Shown: positions 8,328 to 18,897, counted from the stretch's first letter. The stretch: 52,639 bases of DNA from Bacteroidales bacterium (GCA_028708845.1 JAQVXZ010000017.1:1-52639); one strand, 5' to 3'. The notes: generated from the sequence alone by a model not told the origin. Made by a program: numbers and translations.

Positions 8328-10154
8328 TTATTCTTTTTTCTTCTTAGCTTTTAACTTTGCTTTTGATAATACATTAGGCTTTTGCAACACATACTTCCTC
8401 TTTCTTAGAAGAGATATAATAAACCCAATAAGTATAACTAATATTATAGGTAGCCCTATATTTATTATCTGCCAAAATGTTTTCTCTCTTTCAGCCTTTA
8501 CAATGTCAAGTTTCCTCATCACAACCTCTCTTGAACGTAGGGGAATCATATCCTGGTCGCCCGATAGGTAGTTAACGCAGTTTATAAGGAACTCTTTATT
8601 GCCAAACATCTCCCTTGTGTATTTGTCGTAACCAAGAGGTAGGAGTTGGTTGTTAGCAAAGTCATTCCTTATCACATCACCATCTGCAACAACAATCATA
8701 GCATTGTTTGTGTCGCACTCGCTCTTAAAGGCAATCATTTCGTTGCTTTCCATCTCTGGAGTTAGGCGGTGACGGAATGCTGAAATAAACTTTCCTTCCA
8801 AAAGCATCGCAATAGGTAGGTTGGAAAGGGTGAAAAGTCTTGCATCTTGTCTTTGTTTAAGTATCTCCAAAGAAACAATAGCAGGGGTATTCATTATTCG
8901 TGAGTTATTGGAAGAAAAGAGTAGGGGAGTTTTCTGAATATTATTTTGAATAGTGTCTATGCTACTTACAAACTGAAACTTAACAGGATTGATTTTCTCA
9001 GTAATAATATGGTTTGCATTTGGACTTGCAATAGGGAAGAAGTTCCAAGGGTAATAGGTAAACTGAGGAGTATTATCTCCATAAACACCTGTTATTATTG
9101 GCACCTTAGAGCATTGCATATCCATAACAAGGTTAGTGTTAAGCCTTACTCCATAACGGAATAGCGGGTCTTCAACTCCTGTAAAATTACTAATTGCGTA
9201 GGTCTCTCCCTTTGATTGAACACTATCCATTGAGCAAAGAAGTGGGTCAACTAAGAAAAGCACCTTTCCTCCATGCATAATAAACTGATCCAGTATATAT
9301 AGGTCTTTATAGGAGAATACAGATAGTGGTCTTGCAATAATTAAGGTCTCGTATAGGTTTCTAAACTTAATTTCATTAGGTCGTAGGGAGTCGTAAGTTC
9401 TTTCGGTAAGAGCATTAAGTCTTTCGTTAATAGTAATAGTATCAACAGCATAATAGTCATTTATACCATTAACAAAGTCCCATATATAATCAAGTTCCCA
9501 TTCGCCATGACCCCTAATAATTCCAATCTTGCTTTTAACAGTATTGGTTAATTCCCTAAGTGTTGAATATATATTATACTCTAAGTTCTGAACAGAGCTA
9601 TTAAGTATTTCTTGTTCCCCTGTTCCTTTTGAGCTAATAAGCGAAATAGTCTTGGTCTCTCCCTTATAAGTAATCTCAAGATAAGGGAACATATATTGGC
9701 GAACCTGCCCATCTTTTTGCTGAGTAGTCTTTAAGATTGGTTGAAAGCCTTTCTCAAACAGCCTTTGGTAAAACTCAGCCTGTTCCTTTTGGTCTTTGAA
9801 ATCATTAGGATTACGGAACTCAAACTCAATATTCTTATTATATGATCGAAACTGAAGAATCATCTCCTTGGTCTCATTTCTTAGCCTCTTGTAGTCAGCA
9901 GGAATTTCACCCTCCAAATAACAACGTATAAAGACAATATCATCAATCTCTTTCAATAGCTTCTTTGAGGATTGAGAAAGGGTATAACGTTTTTCGCTTG
10001 TAAGGTCTAGTCTGGTGAAAACATAGAACCCAACAATATTAAGAAAGATTATAATAACCAATCCAACAACTAATTGGAGAATATGAGAACGCTTAACATC
10101 TGTTTTGGCGTCTGGTTTAGCAAATATCTTTTGTATAAAATTAAATTTCTTCAT
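8328..10154 (-). CDS. gldG: Gliding-associated ABC transporter component GldG
   Basis: A 608-residue protein. A transmembrane helix near residues 27-48 is followed by a long extracytoplasmic ABC-type uncharacterised region (TSEKRYTLSQSSKKLL, GHGEWELDYIWDFVNG, LFLVDPLLCS). A second helix lies near the C-terminus (IGLPIILVILIGFIISLL) with a Lys-rich tail. This is the layout of GldG, which with GldF and the ATPase GldA forms an ABC-type complex described as needed for gliding in Flavobacterium. It starts 13 bases after gldF. gldA is not in the window. The organism need not glide, since gldFG-like genes occur in non-gliding Bacteroidota. Confidence 0.88.
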   Translation of the reverse strand: MKKFNFIQKIFAKPDAKTDVKRSHILQLVVGLVIIIFLNIVGFYVFTRLDLTSEKRYTLSQSSKKLLKEIDDIVFIRCYLEGEIPADYKRLRNETKEMILQFRSYNKNIEFEFRNPNDFKDQKEQAEFYQRLFEKGFQPILKTTQQKDGQVRQYMFPYLEITYKGETKTISLISSKGTGEQEILNSSVQNLEYNIYSTLRELTNTVKSKIGIIRGHGEWELDYIWDFVNGINDYYAVDTITINERLNALTERTYDSLRPNEIKFRNLYETLIIARPLSVFSYKDLYILDQFIMHGGKVLFLVDPLLCSMDSVQSKGETYAISNFTGVEDPLFRYGVRLNTNLVMDMQCSKVPIITGVYGDNTPQFTYYPWNFFPIASPNANHIITEKINPVKFQFVSSIDTIQNNIQKTPLLFSSNNSRIMNTPAIVSLEILKQRQDARLFTLSNLPIAMLLEGKFISAFRHRLTPEMESNEMIAFKSECDTNNAMIVVADGDVIRNDFANNQLLPLGYDKYTREMFGNKEFLINCVNYLSGDQDMIPLRSREVVMRKLDIVKAEREKTFWQIINIGLPIILVILIGFIISLLRKRKYVLQKPNVLSKAKLKAKKKKE

Positions 10155-10167
10155 CTATTCTATCTCC

Positions 10168-10905
10168 TTATTTCTTCCAATTTCTACTTTCCAAACTAAT
10201 CTTAGTAAGAAGCATAAAAAACGCCATAGCACTAAGATAATAAATAACATCTCTTGAATCAATCACACCCCTACTAATGGACACATAATGGTGATTAATA
10301 CCAATGGATTTGATGATAAGGTCTGCAGATCCAAAAATACCTAAACTAGTAATGGCATCGAAGCCAATATAGGTAAAAGCTGAAAAAAGCACAGCTATAA
10401 TAAAAGCAATGATTTGATTATTGGTAATAGAGGAAGCAAAGATGCCGATAGCAACAAAGACACCACCAAGAAAAATCAAGCCAATATAAGAACCAACAAT
10501 ACCACCAAGGTCGAGGTTACCCTTAGGAGAGCCAAGATTATAAACCGCAACAACATAAACCACAGTAGGCAGAATGGTAAGAACAACAAGACAAAGACCT
10601 GCCAAAAACTTAGCTACAATAATTGAAATATCTGTCAAAGGCTTGGTTAAGAGGAGTTCAATAGTACCGTTTTTCCTTTCCTCAGCAAACATCTTCATGG
10701 TAATAGCAGGAATAATAAAGAGAAAAACCCAAGGAGCAATAACAAATAAACCATCCAGTCCAGCGTATCCGAAGGACAAAACATTAAATTCCATAGGCAA
10801 GATCCAAAGAAATAGTCCCATCACAACAAGGAAAACAATAATAGTAATATACCCTATAAGTGATGAAAGAAAACTATTTAACTCTTTTAAAAACAATACG
10901 TACAT
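10168..10905 (-). CDS. gldF: Gliding-associated ABC transporter permease GldF
   Basis: An ABC-2-type permease of 245 residues with about six membrane segments and the conserved opening FLKELNSFLSSLIGYI plus FAEERKNGTIELLLTKPLTDI. I prefer the start at 10905 (MYVLFLKELN): an upstream in-frame Met at 10950 falls on the -7 promoter box at 10944-10951 and could not be transcribed from it. GldF is the membrane channel of the GldAFG complex. It heads an operon with gldG and the DUF4340 gene. Confidence 0.88.
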   Translation of the reverse strand: MYVLFLKELNSFLSSLIGYITIIVFLVVMGLFLWILPMEFNVLSFGYAGLDGLFVIAPWVFLFIIPAITMKMFAEERKNGTIELLLTKPLTDISIIVAKFLAGLCLVVLTILPTVVYVVAVYNLGSPKGNLDLGGIVGSYIGLIFLGGVFVAIGIFASSITNNQIIAFIIAVLFSAFTYIGFDAITSLGIFGSADLIIKSIGINHHYVSISRGVIDSRDVIYYLSAMAFFMLLTKISLESRNWKK

Positions 10906-10943
10906 TATTTTTCTTATTAGTAAATATTTTAAATTATAACTTG

Positions 10944-10951
10944 CAAACATA
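10944..10951 (-). promoter_or_regulatory. -7 box of the gldF promoter
   Basis: The minus strand reads TATGTTTG, a full match to TAnnTTTG, 38 bases before the chosen gldF start. No convincing TTTG is seen at the -33 position. Confidence 0.45.
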
Positions 10952-11124
10952 CGATTATTTTTTTAAATATCACCCATTTCCCACCCCAAGAAAAGAGATA
11001 AAAAACGATAAACTAAAAAAACAAAACCCAAGAAAGAAAAATCCAACAACCAACACCTTATTTATAGTCCTGAATAATAAATAATAGAAGTCGTAAAAAA
11101 AGAATTAAGAAAACCCCACAATTG

Positions 11125-11156
11125 TTTGGCAGTTACAAGAATAACATATAAATTTG
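11125..11156 (+). promoter_or_regulatory. Consensus promoter with leaderless geometry
   Basis: TTTG (11125-11128), 20-base spacer, TAAATTTG (11149-11156). The ATG at 11161 lies only 4 bases after the -7 box, where transcription is expected to begin, so the mRNA would have little or no 5' leader. Confidence 0.7.
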
Positions 11157-11160
11157 CCAC

Positions 11161-11376
11161 ATGAGACAGAACCCTTTTTCCGTTGCAATGCTAGCATATG
11201 TTTCAATGTTTTTTGCAAAAAGCATACTGAACATGTTTGTTTATGATTTACCCATAACCAGAGAGCTCTTATACGACCCCATACTAATCGTTTTCGCACT
11301 AACTAGTGGTATTGGTTATTACTATAAGCAGAAAAAGAAGAAAGAAAAAGACCAAGCAAAAGACCAAGAGAACTAG
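11161..11376 (+). CDS. Small two-helix membrane protein
   Basis: A 71-residue protein of no family I recognise. Two hydrophobic stretches (about residues 8-25 and 38-55) are followed by a highly charged tail (KQKKKKEKDQAKDQ). It is supported by a consensus promoter placed exactly at its start codon, and by sequence that looks protein-like while the overlapping minus-strand ORF does not. It is the only plus-strand gene between the gldF and sprA operons. The tail is probably cytoplasmic by the positive-inside rule. Confidence 0.65.
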   Translation: MRQNPFSVAMLAYVSMFFAKSILNMFVYDLPITRELLYDPILIVFALTSGIGYYYKQKKKKEKDQAKDQEN

Positions 11377-11576
11377 TAGCTTCTTCATTCATTATAAAGC
11401 CTTAAACTCTCCATCTTGCAGGACTTTATGTTTATCAAATTACCTCAACTTCTATATCAAGCTTTTCGATCTTCAAAGACAGTAATTTGTTTTAAATGCG
11501 TTTGTGAAATAAGATAGAAGAAACAATCTACCCTTTTAAGGAAAGAAAAAAATATAACGAAGAATTAGTATAAGAA

Positions 11577-11631
11577 TCATGCCATGATATTGTTGGTTTC
11601 ATGCCATGAATTGACCAACATCATGCCATGA
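11577..11631. repeat. 22-bp-period palindromic repeat array
   Basis: TCATGCCATGA (arms TCAT/ATGA) occurs at 11577, 11599 and 11621, exactly 22 bases apart. The two 11-base spacers contain TGTTGGT and ACCAACA, which are inverted copies of each other. It lies in the 324-base gap between the small membrane protein gene and the 3' end of sprA; the rest of that gap shows nothing I can name. Confidence 0.75.
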
Positions 11632-11700
11632 ATTGGAGATTGAATCAAAGAAAGAGAAAAATGAAACAGCGTTTTAAAAAATTATTACGCAGTAAGAATT

Positions 11701-14700
11701 TTACAATATCAACCTTAGTTTAAATCCGCCTTGGGTCATGGAGTTGCGGTAGGCGTTGGAAACGTATGGGGTATTGATTGTCATTTCGAAGAAAGCGGTT
11801 AGCATTATCTTTTCGGAAATGGAGTATTCGCCTTGGAGGTTGAGGTTAAGAACATCGGAACCTGAGGACATTAGATTTACTCTTTGGTCTATTTTCCTAA
11901 GTATGGTGGTGTTTTTATTCCAGGTTACGGTTGCTTTTATATCGATATCGCTTTTCAGTTCTCTTGTACTTTCTCCTGAACGGATATTTATGGAAACATC
12001 CTTAAACCTATAGCCTGTGCCAATAACATAGGATAGGCGGCTAACTTCTGTTAGTTGGTTGTTGGAGAAGCTAAGTGATAGGTTTCTATCTTTTCGTATC
12101 TCGAAATTAGCTTGCATGCTGTTTTTGAGGTTTACATCAATTTTGATAAGTGGACTTAGGGACTCTGAAATTGTTATATTGTCAATTACATCTTTTGGGA
12201 GGTAGTTGTTATTGAGGTCGTTTCTCATCCATTCTGTTCCATAATCGTACCTTGGGTCGTTGACTGGGACTCTGATGTCAGATGTAAATGAACCAACGTT
12301 ATAGGTTGAGGTATATGCATTTGAGATGGTTATGGAGTTTACCCATTTCTTGAATATTTCTAGTTTTGATAGTCCATTATAGTCTATTGTCCAGTTCGGT
12401 AATGGCATTTTGGAGAAAGGGTTTAATGACCTTGAATTTGGACTTGTTCCGGTATAGGCTGCAAGGAAAGCTGGTATTAATACTTGTTGGGAGGTTGCTC
12501 CATAGCCATCGGGATAGTATTTGCCATTGCTTGTGTCTAGTATCATGTTTCCTGTTGCATTTGGGTTTCCTTCAGATAATCTTGCAGATATTATATCTCT
12601 ATAATCTAAGAAGTTTTGGAATACTGGACTGGTATTGTCTTTTCCTATTGAGGTGAAGAAGGTTGAAAGTGTTATGATTGAGGTGCTGAAGTTTCCTGTT
12701 CGGGTAGGTGATAATGGTCCTATGATTCCGTTGCTTGCTCCGTCGTATTTGTAATATGCTACGTAGTTTTCGGTTTCGTTTCTGGTGAATTTAAGGTTTA
12801 TTTTTAATTCCTTTATTGGTTCTACTAAGATTTGTCCATTTATTGTTAGGTTGCTTTTTGTTTGGAAGGCATTGTTTTGGAGGGAGTCTCTAGATATCCA
12901 TCCCCTTGATATTGCTTTATCCATTATGTTTGCTTGTGAGCCAAATACAAAGCCAAATCCTGGTGCCCAACCCTCATTAGGTGACATCCCAACAAACTTA
13001 GCAACTGGCATAAATCCTGGAATATAAGTACCGTTGCTTTCTGTGTAGTTTAAACTTGCTTGCTTAACGCTTGTAAGTAACCTTATGGAGTATTTGCCAA
13101 CAGCTTTGAAGACTTTTGATGCCATTGATTCAACCGTATCTTGCTTTTGTTTAGGGTCTTTTAGGTTAATTGGTTTCTTGTCTTCCTCTTTTTTATCTCT
13201 TGATGGAGGTCTTGTTGTTGGTTTTTTTACATTGGTTCTGGTGTCTGCTAGGGCTCTTTTTATAAATGGTATTTTATTATAGATTGTTGAGAAGCTAAGG
13301 TTGGTGTTAATGGAAAATCGTGCTGAGTTTTCAATTGTGTTTCCTAGTCTTTCGAGGGCTTGGCTTGAGCCTGAAAATGTATATTCTCCATTATAGGTTG
13401 TTGAGACTCTTACCCATTCTAAGTATGGTATTCTATTAATTGGAACGTTGAAGGTTAGGTCTGTTTTTTGCCTATATTGTTGAGCTCTTCCAAGATCGAA
13501 TACAGAAGCCCAGACTGAGTCTTTCTTTTCTCTTGAATCAATCTTCCCTCTTGGCTCATCTATCCTAGCATTCATTGTGGCGTTATAGGTGAGCTTGAGG
13601 TTTTGTGTTATGTCGTATCCAAATGTATATGCCCTATTCCAATGGAATTGTTTGAAATAGAAAGGTTCCATAATAATTATCCCTTGGCTTTTTGGTCTTA
13701 TAAGTGTTTCCTCAAAATCCCTTACAGCTTCGGTTCTTATGATTATATTCTTTGGTTTGTAGTTGAAGGTTATATCTTTTATTATTGCAAAAGCTTTTGG
13801 TTGGAATAGTTTGATTTTACCAAATGGTTTAATAGGGTTTGGTTTGAAGTTGTAGTTATAGTTAATGCCTCCTCTATGTTGTGTTTTTGAGTTATATGAA
13901 ATATCTACATCTCTGCGATAAACATTTGAATAGGAATAAGAGGCGTCGAAGTTTTCAATTCCAAGTAGGTATTGTTTTGAGTTAGCTGTTGGTGTTTTCT
14001 CCTTCCTAACATTCATAAAGTTAAGGTTGGTTCTTGCTGTGAAGTCTTGAACCATATGTCTTATTGAATCCTTTTCTTTTTCTGTTTTATAGGTAAGAAG
14101 GTCGTTCTTAAGTAATACGTCAGGGTCTAATGGGTTATAGCGTGGGTTTTTAACTTGTTGTGAATAGTCAAAGTGCATAGGTAGTCTTACTCCTGATGTT
14201 TTTGGGAAGAACTTGCCTAATTCAAGGTTTGTTGAAAAGTCGAAGGCTCCAACATTATCTTGTGATATTTCTGAAATAGATTGCTCTAAGGATCCAAAGC
14301 CTGCCGAGCGGAAAGATCCAGAAAGTGATAAGTCTCCAAGGTCGGCTAAGTTTGTTCTTGCAAATCCTGTTGCTGCCCAGCCTGATGTTTTATTGAAATC
14401 GGTTAAACGTAGTTCGTTGATCCAAACTTCAACACTCTTAGGTAGCATGTCGTCATGGTCGTTTATATGAGCTTTCTTAGGGTTTCTAACGCCAATCATC
14501 ATAACCTTCACGTTGCTTATGCTAGGCGAACCAAGAACGGTTATCTTTCTTCCATCCACAATTTCGTAATATGGCAATAGGGAAGAGGTTGTGTTGTCGC
14601 CCGAGCGAACCTTTTCATTACGATTTTCTTTTACTTTAACTATCTTCTCTAAGTCAAGTTCAATATTATTTGCTTCTGGCCAAATAGCTTCCTTATCACT

Positions 14701-17700
14701 TGCTCCTGTGTTCCAAGGGGTGAAATTAAGTGGTAGTTCGTATTCGTAATAATTGTTGGTAAAGTCAGAGCCTAAACGAATAAACAGGCTAACTTCTCCA
14801 TTCTTATATGCATCTCTTTCATACATCTTTTCAGCGTGAACAAACATCTTTAGTTTCTTATACTGACGCATATCTAGTTCTGCTGTCTTGTAAATTGCTC
14901 TTGCATCTCCATCAGAAAGATCTGAGACTTTCAAGCTAAGTGCTTGCTCATTCATTTGTTGGAAGCTTGTGGAGCTATACATTTTCTGTCTATCAATGCC
15001 TGGAGGCAAGACATAAGGTACTGGTTGCCTTTTACCGTTTTCTTCAATATTAACTGAGGCAACAGTAAAGGTAGTGTTTTCGGTTTGCGTTCCTGTTGGG
15101 TACATGCCTGGTGTAAGGAGGTTGTCGGTGTATTTTCTCCAGTCTCCGCTAACGAGTTCAAAGGTTGCAAAACGTAGTATAACAGGTTCTTTGAAATCCT
15201 TTAAGAACATTCTAATAAAACGAATTGATTGGAAGCCTTGAATGGATCCAACTGTTTTTTGAGGATTACGAATAGGGATTTTAAACTGATACCATTTACA
15301 ATCTGCATAATCTCCATTAGGCAGGGCTATATTGGTTGCATTTTGAATATCTGTTATGTAGTTTTGTCCAACAACTAAGTTCTCTGGGTCAAGTTCAATT
15401 GAATACTCGTAATAGTTTTCTGCCTCGCTAAGGGTATTGTCTTGGTTAATATCTTCAACATTGGGAAGTGAGGTCTGCTGGGTTGAATATAGTTCGTTTG
15501 AGTTATCGGTTATGGCTGAGTTTCCTTCTGAATTATTAAAATGCTTGTAACGGTCTGTTATCTTTACATTATTATTATCATAGTATGTGCTTCTGAAATA
15601 TCGGAAATCATCTGCTGAAGGGTCTGCGCTTATCTTATTATAGGCTTCATTATTAACTTGGCTCTGAATTTTTTCTAAAAATCGATTAAAGAATGTTTCT
15701 TCGTTTCTAGAAGATAATCCGTCATATCCAACGTCTTGGTATTGTCTTGAATCTGGGTTGTTATCGAAAGCATTAACTATGGCTTGGTTTCTAGGAACAA
15801 GTCCCCATATGGTTGTATCCACATCCACAATTGCAGATGTAGTAGGTAGTCCATTCTCAAAACTCTTTCTTCCATCTCTTAGTATGTCTTCCGAAATATC
15901 TCCAATATTAAAATATAGCTTACCGCCCTGTGGGTTATCATTTCCAATAAAAGGGTCCATTAACCAAAACTCAATATATTCTATGTTGGCTGCCTCAAAG
16001 TCGGTTGCTTCAAGTTTCCTCATAATGCCTCCCCAACGAGTTTCTGGTCTTGCAAGCGAACCATCTGCCTCTAGTCCGTGTGAATAAACACTTGTTGTGT
16101 CATAATTATAAGGTCCTCTTTCATTAGGATAGAATGCCAGATTAAATTCTCTAATATTTGTTGGCTGACCTGATGCAATTTCTTTGTTGGGATGCACTTC
16201 TCTTTCTAAAATTTGACGTGCATAGGGATGTGAACGGTCTTCTTTATTTATATTTGAAGGTGCTGTTGAACTATAAAACAAGTCATCAATACTATACCAT
16301 GCAATCTTTGCCCTATTAAATCCATATTCCCAACCTAAGTTAGGGGATGTTTCTGGGAAAAGAGGGTTTGAAGAATTATAGTCTTGAGGTGTACTTGCTA
16401 AATGCCATGCTCCAATTGCACGTAGGTCAAGTGAGGTTTTTGCTGCCTCGAAGTCATCAATATATGCTGTTCCTGAGTTTCCAATAACTGATGGGTTACC
16501 AGGAATAAAGTGGGCAAACTCTCCTGTTATGGAAAGATTAGAGGGTGCATTTGTTGAATAGAAAGGAAGAAGGTCAACAAGCTTTGTGATAAAGTTTACT
16601 TCTTTCTTATAATTGAAATCGAATCCCCAAAGAGTGTTGCTCATTGGTTCTTCTCCATAATTAACTTTTGAGGTAATTGGGCTTTCATGAAGGTTTAAAA
16701 GAGTTGCTCCAAGGTTGAAATCTTTATTTAACTCATAGCTTGCTCTAAGTCCCATCATTCTTTTGGTAGTCATGCTGAAAAGTTCGTGGCTTTCAGTCGA
16801 AACAGTTATGGGTGTGCCAGAGCTTAAATAACCTTGGTTTATGATTTTTACTCTTCCCATTGCATAGTCAACCGTGTAATCTACGCCCTCCATAAGTGCA
16901 ATTCCTCCTGCCATAACCCTAACAGAACCTTGCGGAATATTCATCCCATTTAATGATATCTCAGAGCCAGACTCCGACTTATATCTTCCTTCCAAATAAT
17001 ATTTGTTCTTATCAGGGTACTGTTGAGCCTGAGATATGGTTAGGCTGTATAGTGAGTCAAAACAATATTTATTTGCAATATCTTCATCATTCAAAAGTGA
17101 ACGAAGGTCTTTTCCAAAGGGTTCAATATACGGAAACATTATAATACCTCTTTCCGAAACAATTGTTCCCCCATTAACAATAGCATTGTCAATAAAGTCA
17201 AATACTCCATCGGAATATGGGTTTTGTTGGTTGTCCATTCTGTCTAGTCCAAACATTTGAAGAAGTGGAACTCCTTTTTTCTCTCCTTCATTGAAATAAC
17301 CAGTAGGAATGCCTTGTTCGTCGCCCTGGTAAAGAATGTTTAATCTAAAATCTTCCCTTTGTACTTGGTATGCTTGAAGTGAATATATATTCTTCATCAT
17401 AAGCTTCCACATAGGGTTTCTAACGTTTAGGGTTGAACTCTTCAAAAGTTTTACTACTAAAGAATTAGGATCTCCTATTCCTTCATCAGAAAACTCCCCA
17501 ACTTGATATATTGTTGTGTCTCCAATTATTTGATAACGATAAGCTACTGCCAAAACTTGGTCATTGCTTAGGGGTTGATTTAGGGAAATGAAACCAAGCC
17601 TTGCATTAAATGAGTATTCGGATGGTGAGAGCTTCCTTGCACTTTCAATCTTTTCGTAGTTTTGTCCTGCAACAAAGCCCATCGATTGTAGGTACGAGCT

Positions 17701-18897
17701 TACGTTATTTATATTTCTAATATTATCTATATTAACAGTAGAAAGTAAATTATTCGACTTTTTCCAATCAGGATAATATAAACCACCTGGATTCTCAATA
17801 AAAGGATTTTGTCCATAAGGTTTCTTTTCCCCAAGGTCAGCAAATCCAATTATATTACGGTTTTCATTAATAGCTGCTCCAACATTTGTTCTCCAAACCT
17901 CAATCTTAATAATATTAACATTGGAATTGATAAGGGGCAAAGATGCCATTGCATTATTATAGTTATCATAGAAATACTGTGCTAGAAAATAATGTTTGTT
18001 GGCCTCGTATTCGTCTGCCTTGAAGTTGAAATCTCTCATCTGTGCACCACCCTCAACTGTTACGCTACTCGACTGTGATTTCTGTTCCGAAAAGACCGCA
18101 TCCACAAATAACTTTCCAAATTTAAGCTTGGTCTTAGCACCAAATAAGGTTTGTGAGCCTTGAATTAATGCAGTAGGCAAAGGAAAACTAATATGCCCTG
18201 CCTCAATGGATTGAATTATATTATCTTCTTTTCCTTCGTATTTTAGTTTTAGCTCATTTTCAAATGCAAATGTAGCTCCTGTGTTATAGTTAAGTCCAAA
18301 GGAAATAGCCTCTCCAATTTTAGCTGTAACATTTAGCTGAATATTCTCCTCAAAGTCAAATCTAGTAACTGACCTTTGGTTTTCTTGAATGGATAGGTCT
18401 GCTCTTTTATTATTAACAATAGCAAATCTAAGTTCTGCACTACCTGCTGGCCTAATATCAATTGTCTGTCCACCAAAGATAGTTTCGAAAAGCTCTGAGT
18501 TAACCCTCATCTGAGGTATAAGATTATCCAATACACCCTCGTGTGAGGCAGTCATTTTGGAGCTAGCAGAACGATTCTTCCAATAGGAATTAATCATTTT
18601 ATCTAAGTCGTAGTCTTGGTATTCTGCAAACGAAAGCACCCTTCTTTCAACAACCAAATCGCCCACTCTCTTAATGAGAATGTATTCATTGTTTTTCTCA
18701 TCGTATTCGATAGAGGTAATAATGTTTGATGGGTTGGAAAGATGAAGAGGACTTGTGCCGTCAATACCATAACGAGTGCTGTCAGGGTTAGACAAGTTGT
18801 GAGGTAGTTCATTTGAATAACCTCGTATAGTAAAAATGTTAGAAATTAAAATAACGAGAAGGCATGTGAACCCCCAGCTACTGTTTTTTATCTTCAT
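11701..18897 (-). CDS. sprA: T9SS outer-membrane translocon SprA
   Basis: A 2398-residue protein matching SprA (Sov in Porphyromonas) in length and sequence style. It has an N-terminal signal peptide (about residues 1-27), then SprA N-terminal modules (RVNSELFETIFGGQTIDIRPAGSAEL), long beta-rich repeats (SLSGSFRSAGFGSLEQSISEIS) and a C-terminal beta-barrel region ending in Leu. SprA forms the very large outer-membrane barrel through which type IX cargo leaves the cell. The gene starts 12 bases after ruvA, an arrangement common in Bacteroidota. Cargo with type A sorting domains is encoded elsewhere in this window (21.1-25.2 kb and 43.3-51.9 kb). Confidence 0.93.
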   Translation of the reverse strand: MKIKNSSWGFTCLLVILISNIFTIRGYSNELPHNLSNPDSTRYGIDGTSPLHLSNPSNIITSIEYDEKNNEYILIKRVGDLVVERRVLSFAEYQDYDLDKMINSYWKNRSASSKMTASHEGVLDNLIPQMRVNSELFETIFGGQTIDIRPAGSAELRFAIVNNKRADLSIQENQRSVTRFDFEENIQLNVTAKIGEAISFGLNYNTGATFAFENELKLKYEGKEDNIIQSIEAGHISFPLPTALIQGSQTLFGAKTKLKFGKLFVDAVFSEQKSQSSSVTVEGGAQMRDFNFKADEYEANKHYFLAQYFYDNYNNAMASLPLINSNVNIIKIEVWRTNVGAAINENRNIIGFADLGEKKPYGQNPFIENPGGLYYPDWKKSNNLLSTVNIDNIRNINNVSSYLQSMGFVAGQNYEKIESARKLSPSEYSFNARLGFISLNQPLSNDQVLAVAYRYQIIGDTTIYQVGEFSDEGIGDPNSLVVKLLKSSTLNVRNPMWKLMMKNIYSLQAYQVQREDFRLNILYQGDEQGIPTGYFNEGEKKGVPLLQMFGLDRMDNQQNPYSDGVFDFIDNAIVNGGTIVSERGIIMFPYIEPFGKDLRSLLNDEDIANKYCFDSLYSLTISQAQQYPDKNKYYLEGRYKSESGSEISLNGMNIPQGSVRVMAGGIALMEGVDYTVDYAMGRVKIINQGYLSSGTPITVSTESHELFSMTTKRMMGLRASYELNKDFNLGATLLNLHESPITSKVNYGEEPMSNTLWGFDFNYKKEVNFITKLVDLLPFYSTNAPSNLSITGEFAHFIPGNPSVIGNSGTAYIDDFEAAKTSLDLRAIGAWHLASTPQDYNSSNPLFPETSPNLGWEYGFNRAKIAWYSIDDLFYSSTAPSNINKEDRSHPYARQILEREVHPNKEIASGQPTNIREFNLAFYPNERGPYNYDTTSVYSHGLEADGSLARPETRWGGIMRKLEATDFEAANIEYIEFWLMDPFIGNDNPQGGKLYFNIGDISEDILRDGRKSFENGLPTTSAIVDVDTTIWGLVPRNQAIVNAFDNNPDSRQYQDVGYDGLSSRNEETFFNRFLEKIQSQVNNEAYNKISADPSADDFRYFRSTYYDNNNVKITDRYKHFNNSEGNSAITDNSNELYSTQQTSLPNVEDINQDNTLSEAENYYEYSIELDPENLVVGQNYITDIQNATNIALPNGDYADCKWYQFKIPIRNPQKTVGSIQGFQSIRFIRMFLKDFKEPVILRFATFELVSGDWRKYTDNLLTPGMYPTGTQTENTTFTVASVNIEENGKRQPVPYVLPPGIDRQKMYSSTSFQQMNEQALSLKVSDLSDGDARAIYKTAELDMRQYKKLKMFVHAEKMYERDAYKNGEVSLFIRLGSDFTNNYYEYELPLNFTPWNTGASDKEAIWPEANNIELDLEKIVKVKENRNEKVRSGDNTTSSLLPYYEIVDGRKITVLGSPSISNVKVMMIGVRNPKKAHINDHDDMLPKSVEVWINELRLTDFNKTSGWAATGFARTNLADLGDLSLSGSFRSAGFGSLEQSISEISQDNVGAFDFSTNLELGKFFPKTSGVRLPMHFDYSQQVKNPRYNPLDPDVLLKNDLLTYKTEKEKDSIRHMVQDFTARTNLNFMNVRKEKTPTANSKQYLLGIENFDASYSYSNVYRRDVDISYNSKTQHRGGINYNYNFKPNPIKPFGKIKLFQPKAFAIIKDITFNYKPKNIIIRTEAVRDFEETLIRPKSQGIIIMEPFYFKQFHWNRAYTFGYDITQNLKLTYNATMNARIDEPRGKIDSREKKDSVWASVFDLGRAQQYRQKTDLTFNVPINRIPYLEWVRVSTTYNGEYTFSGSSQALERLGNTIENSARFSINTNLSFSTIYNKIPFIKRALADTRTNVKKPTTRPPSRDKKEEDKKPINLKDPKQKQDTVESMASKVFKAVGKYSIRLLTSVKQASLNYTESNGTYIPGFMPVAKFVGMSPNEGWAPGFGFVFGSQANIMDKAISRGWISRDSLQNNAFQTKSNLTINGQILVEPIKELKINLKFTRNETENYVAYYKYDGASNGIIGPLSPTRTGNFSTSIITLSTFFTSIGKDNTSPVFQNFLDYRDIISARLSEGNPNATGNMILDTSNGKYYPDGYGATSQQVLIPAFLAAYTGTSPNSRSLNPFSKMPLPNWTIDYNGLSKLEIFKKWVNSITISNAYTSTYNVGSFTSDIRVPVNDPRYDYGTEWMRNDLNNNYLPKDVIDNITISESLSPLIKIDVNLKNSMQANFEIRKDRNLSLSFSNNQLTEVSRLSYVIGTGYRFKDVSINIRSGESTRELKSDIDIKATVTWNKNTTILRKIDQRVNLMSSGSDVLNLNLQGEYSISEKIMLTAFFEMTINTPYVSNAYRNSMTQGGFKLRLIL

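Noticed and set aside
11105-11299. Minus-strand 64-residue ORF opposite the small membrane protein gene
   Set aside because: The consensus promoter and membrane-protein character support the plus strand; this ORF reads as a shadow with unusual Trp/Cys content.
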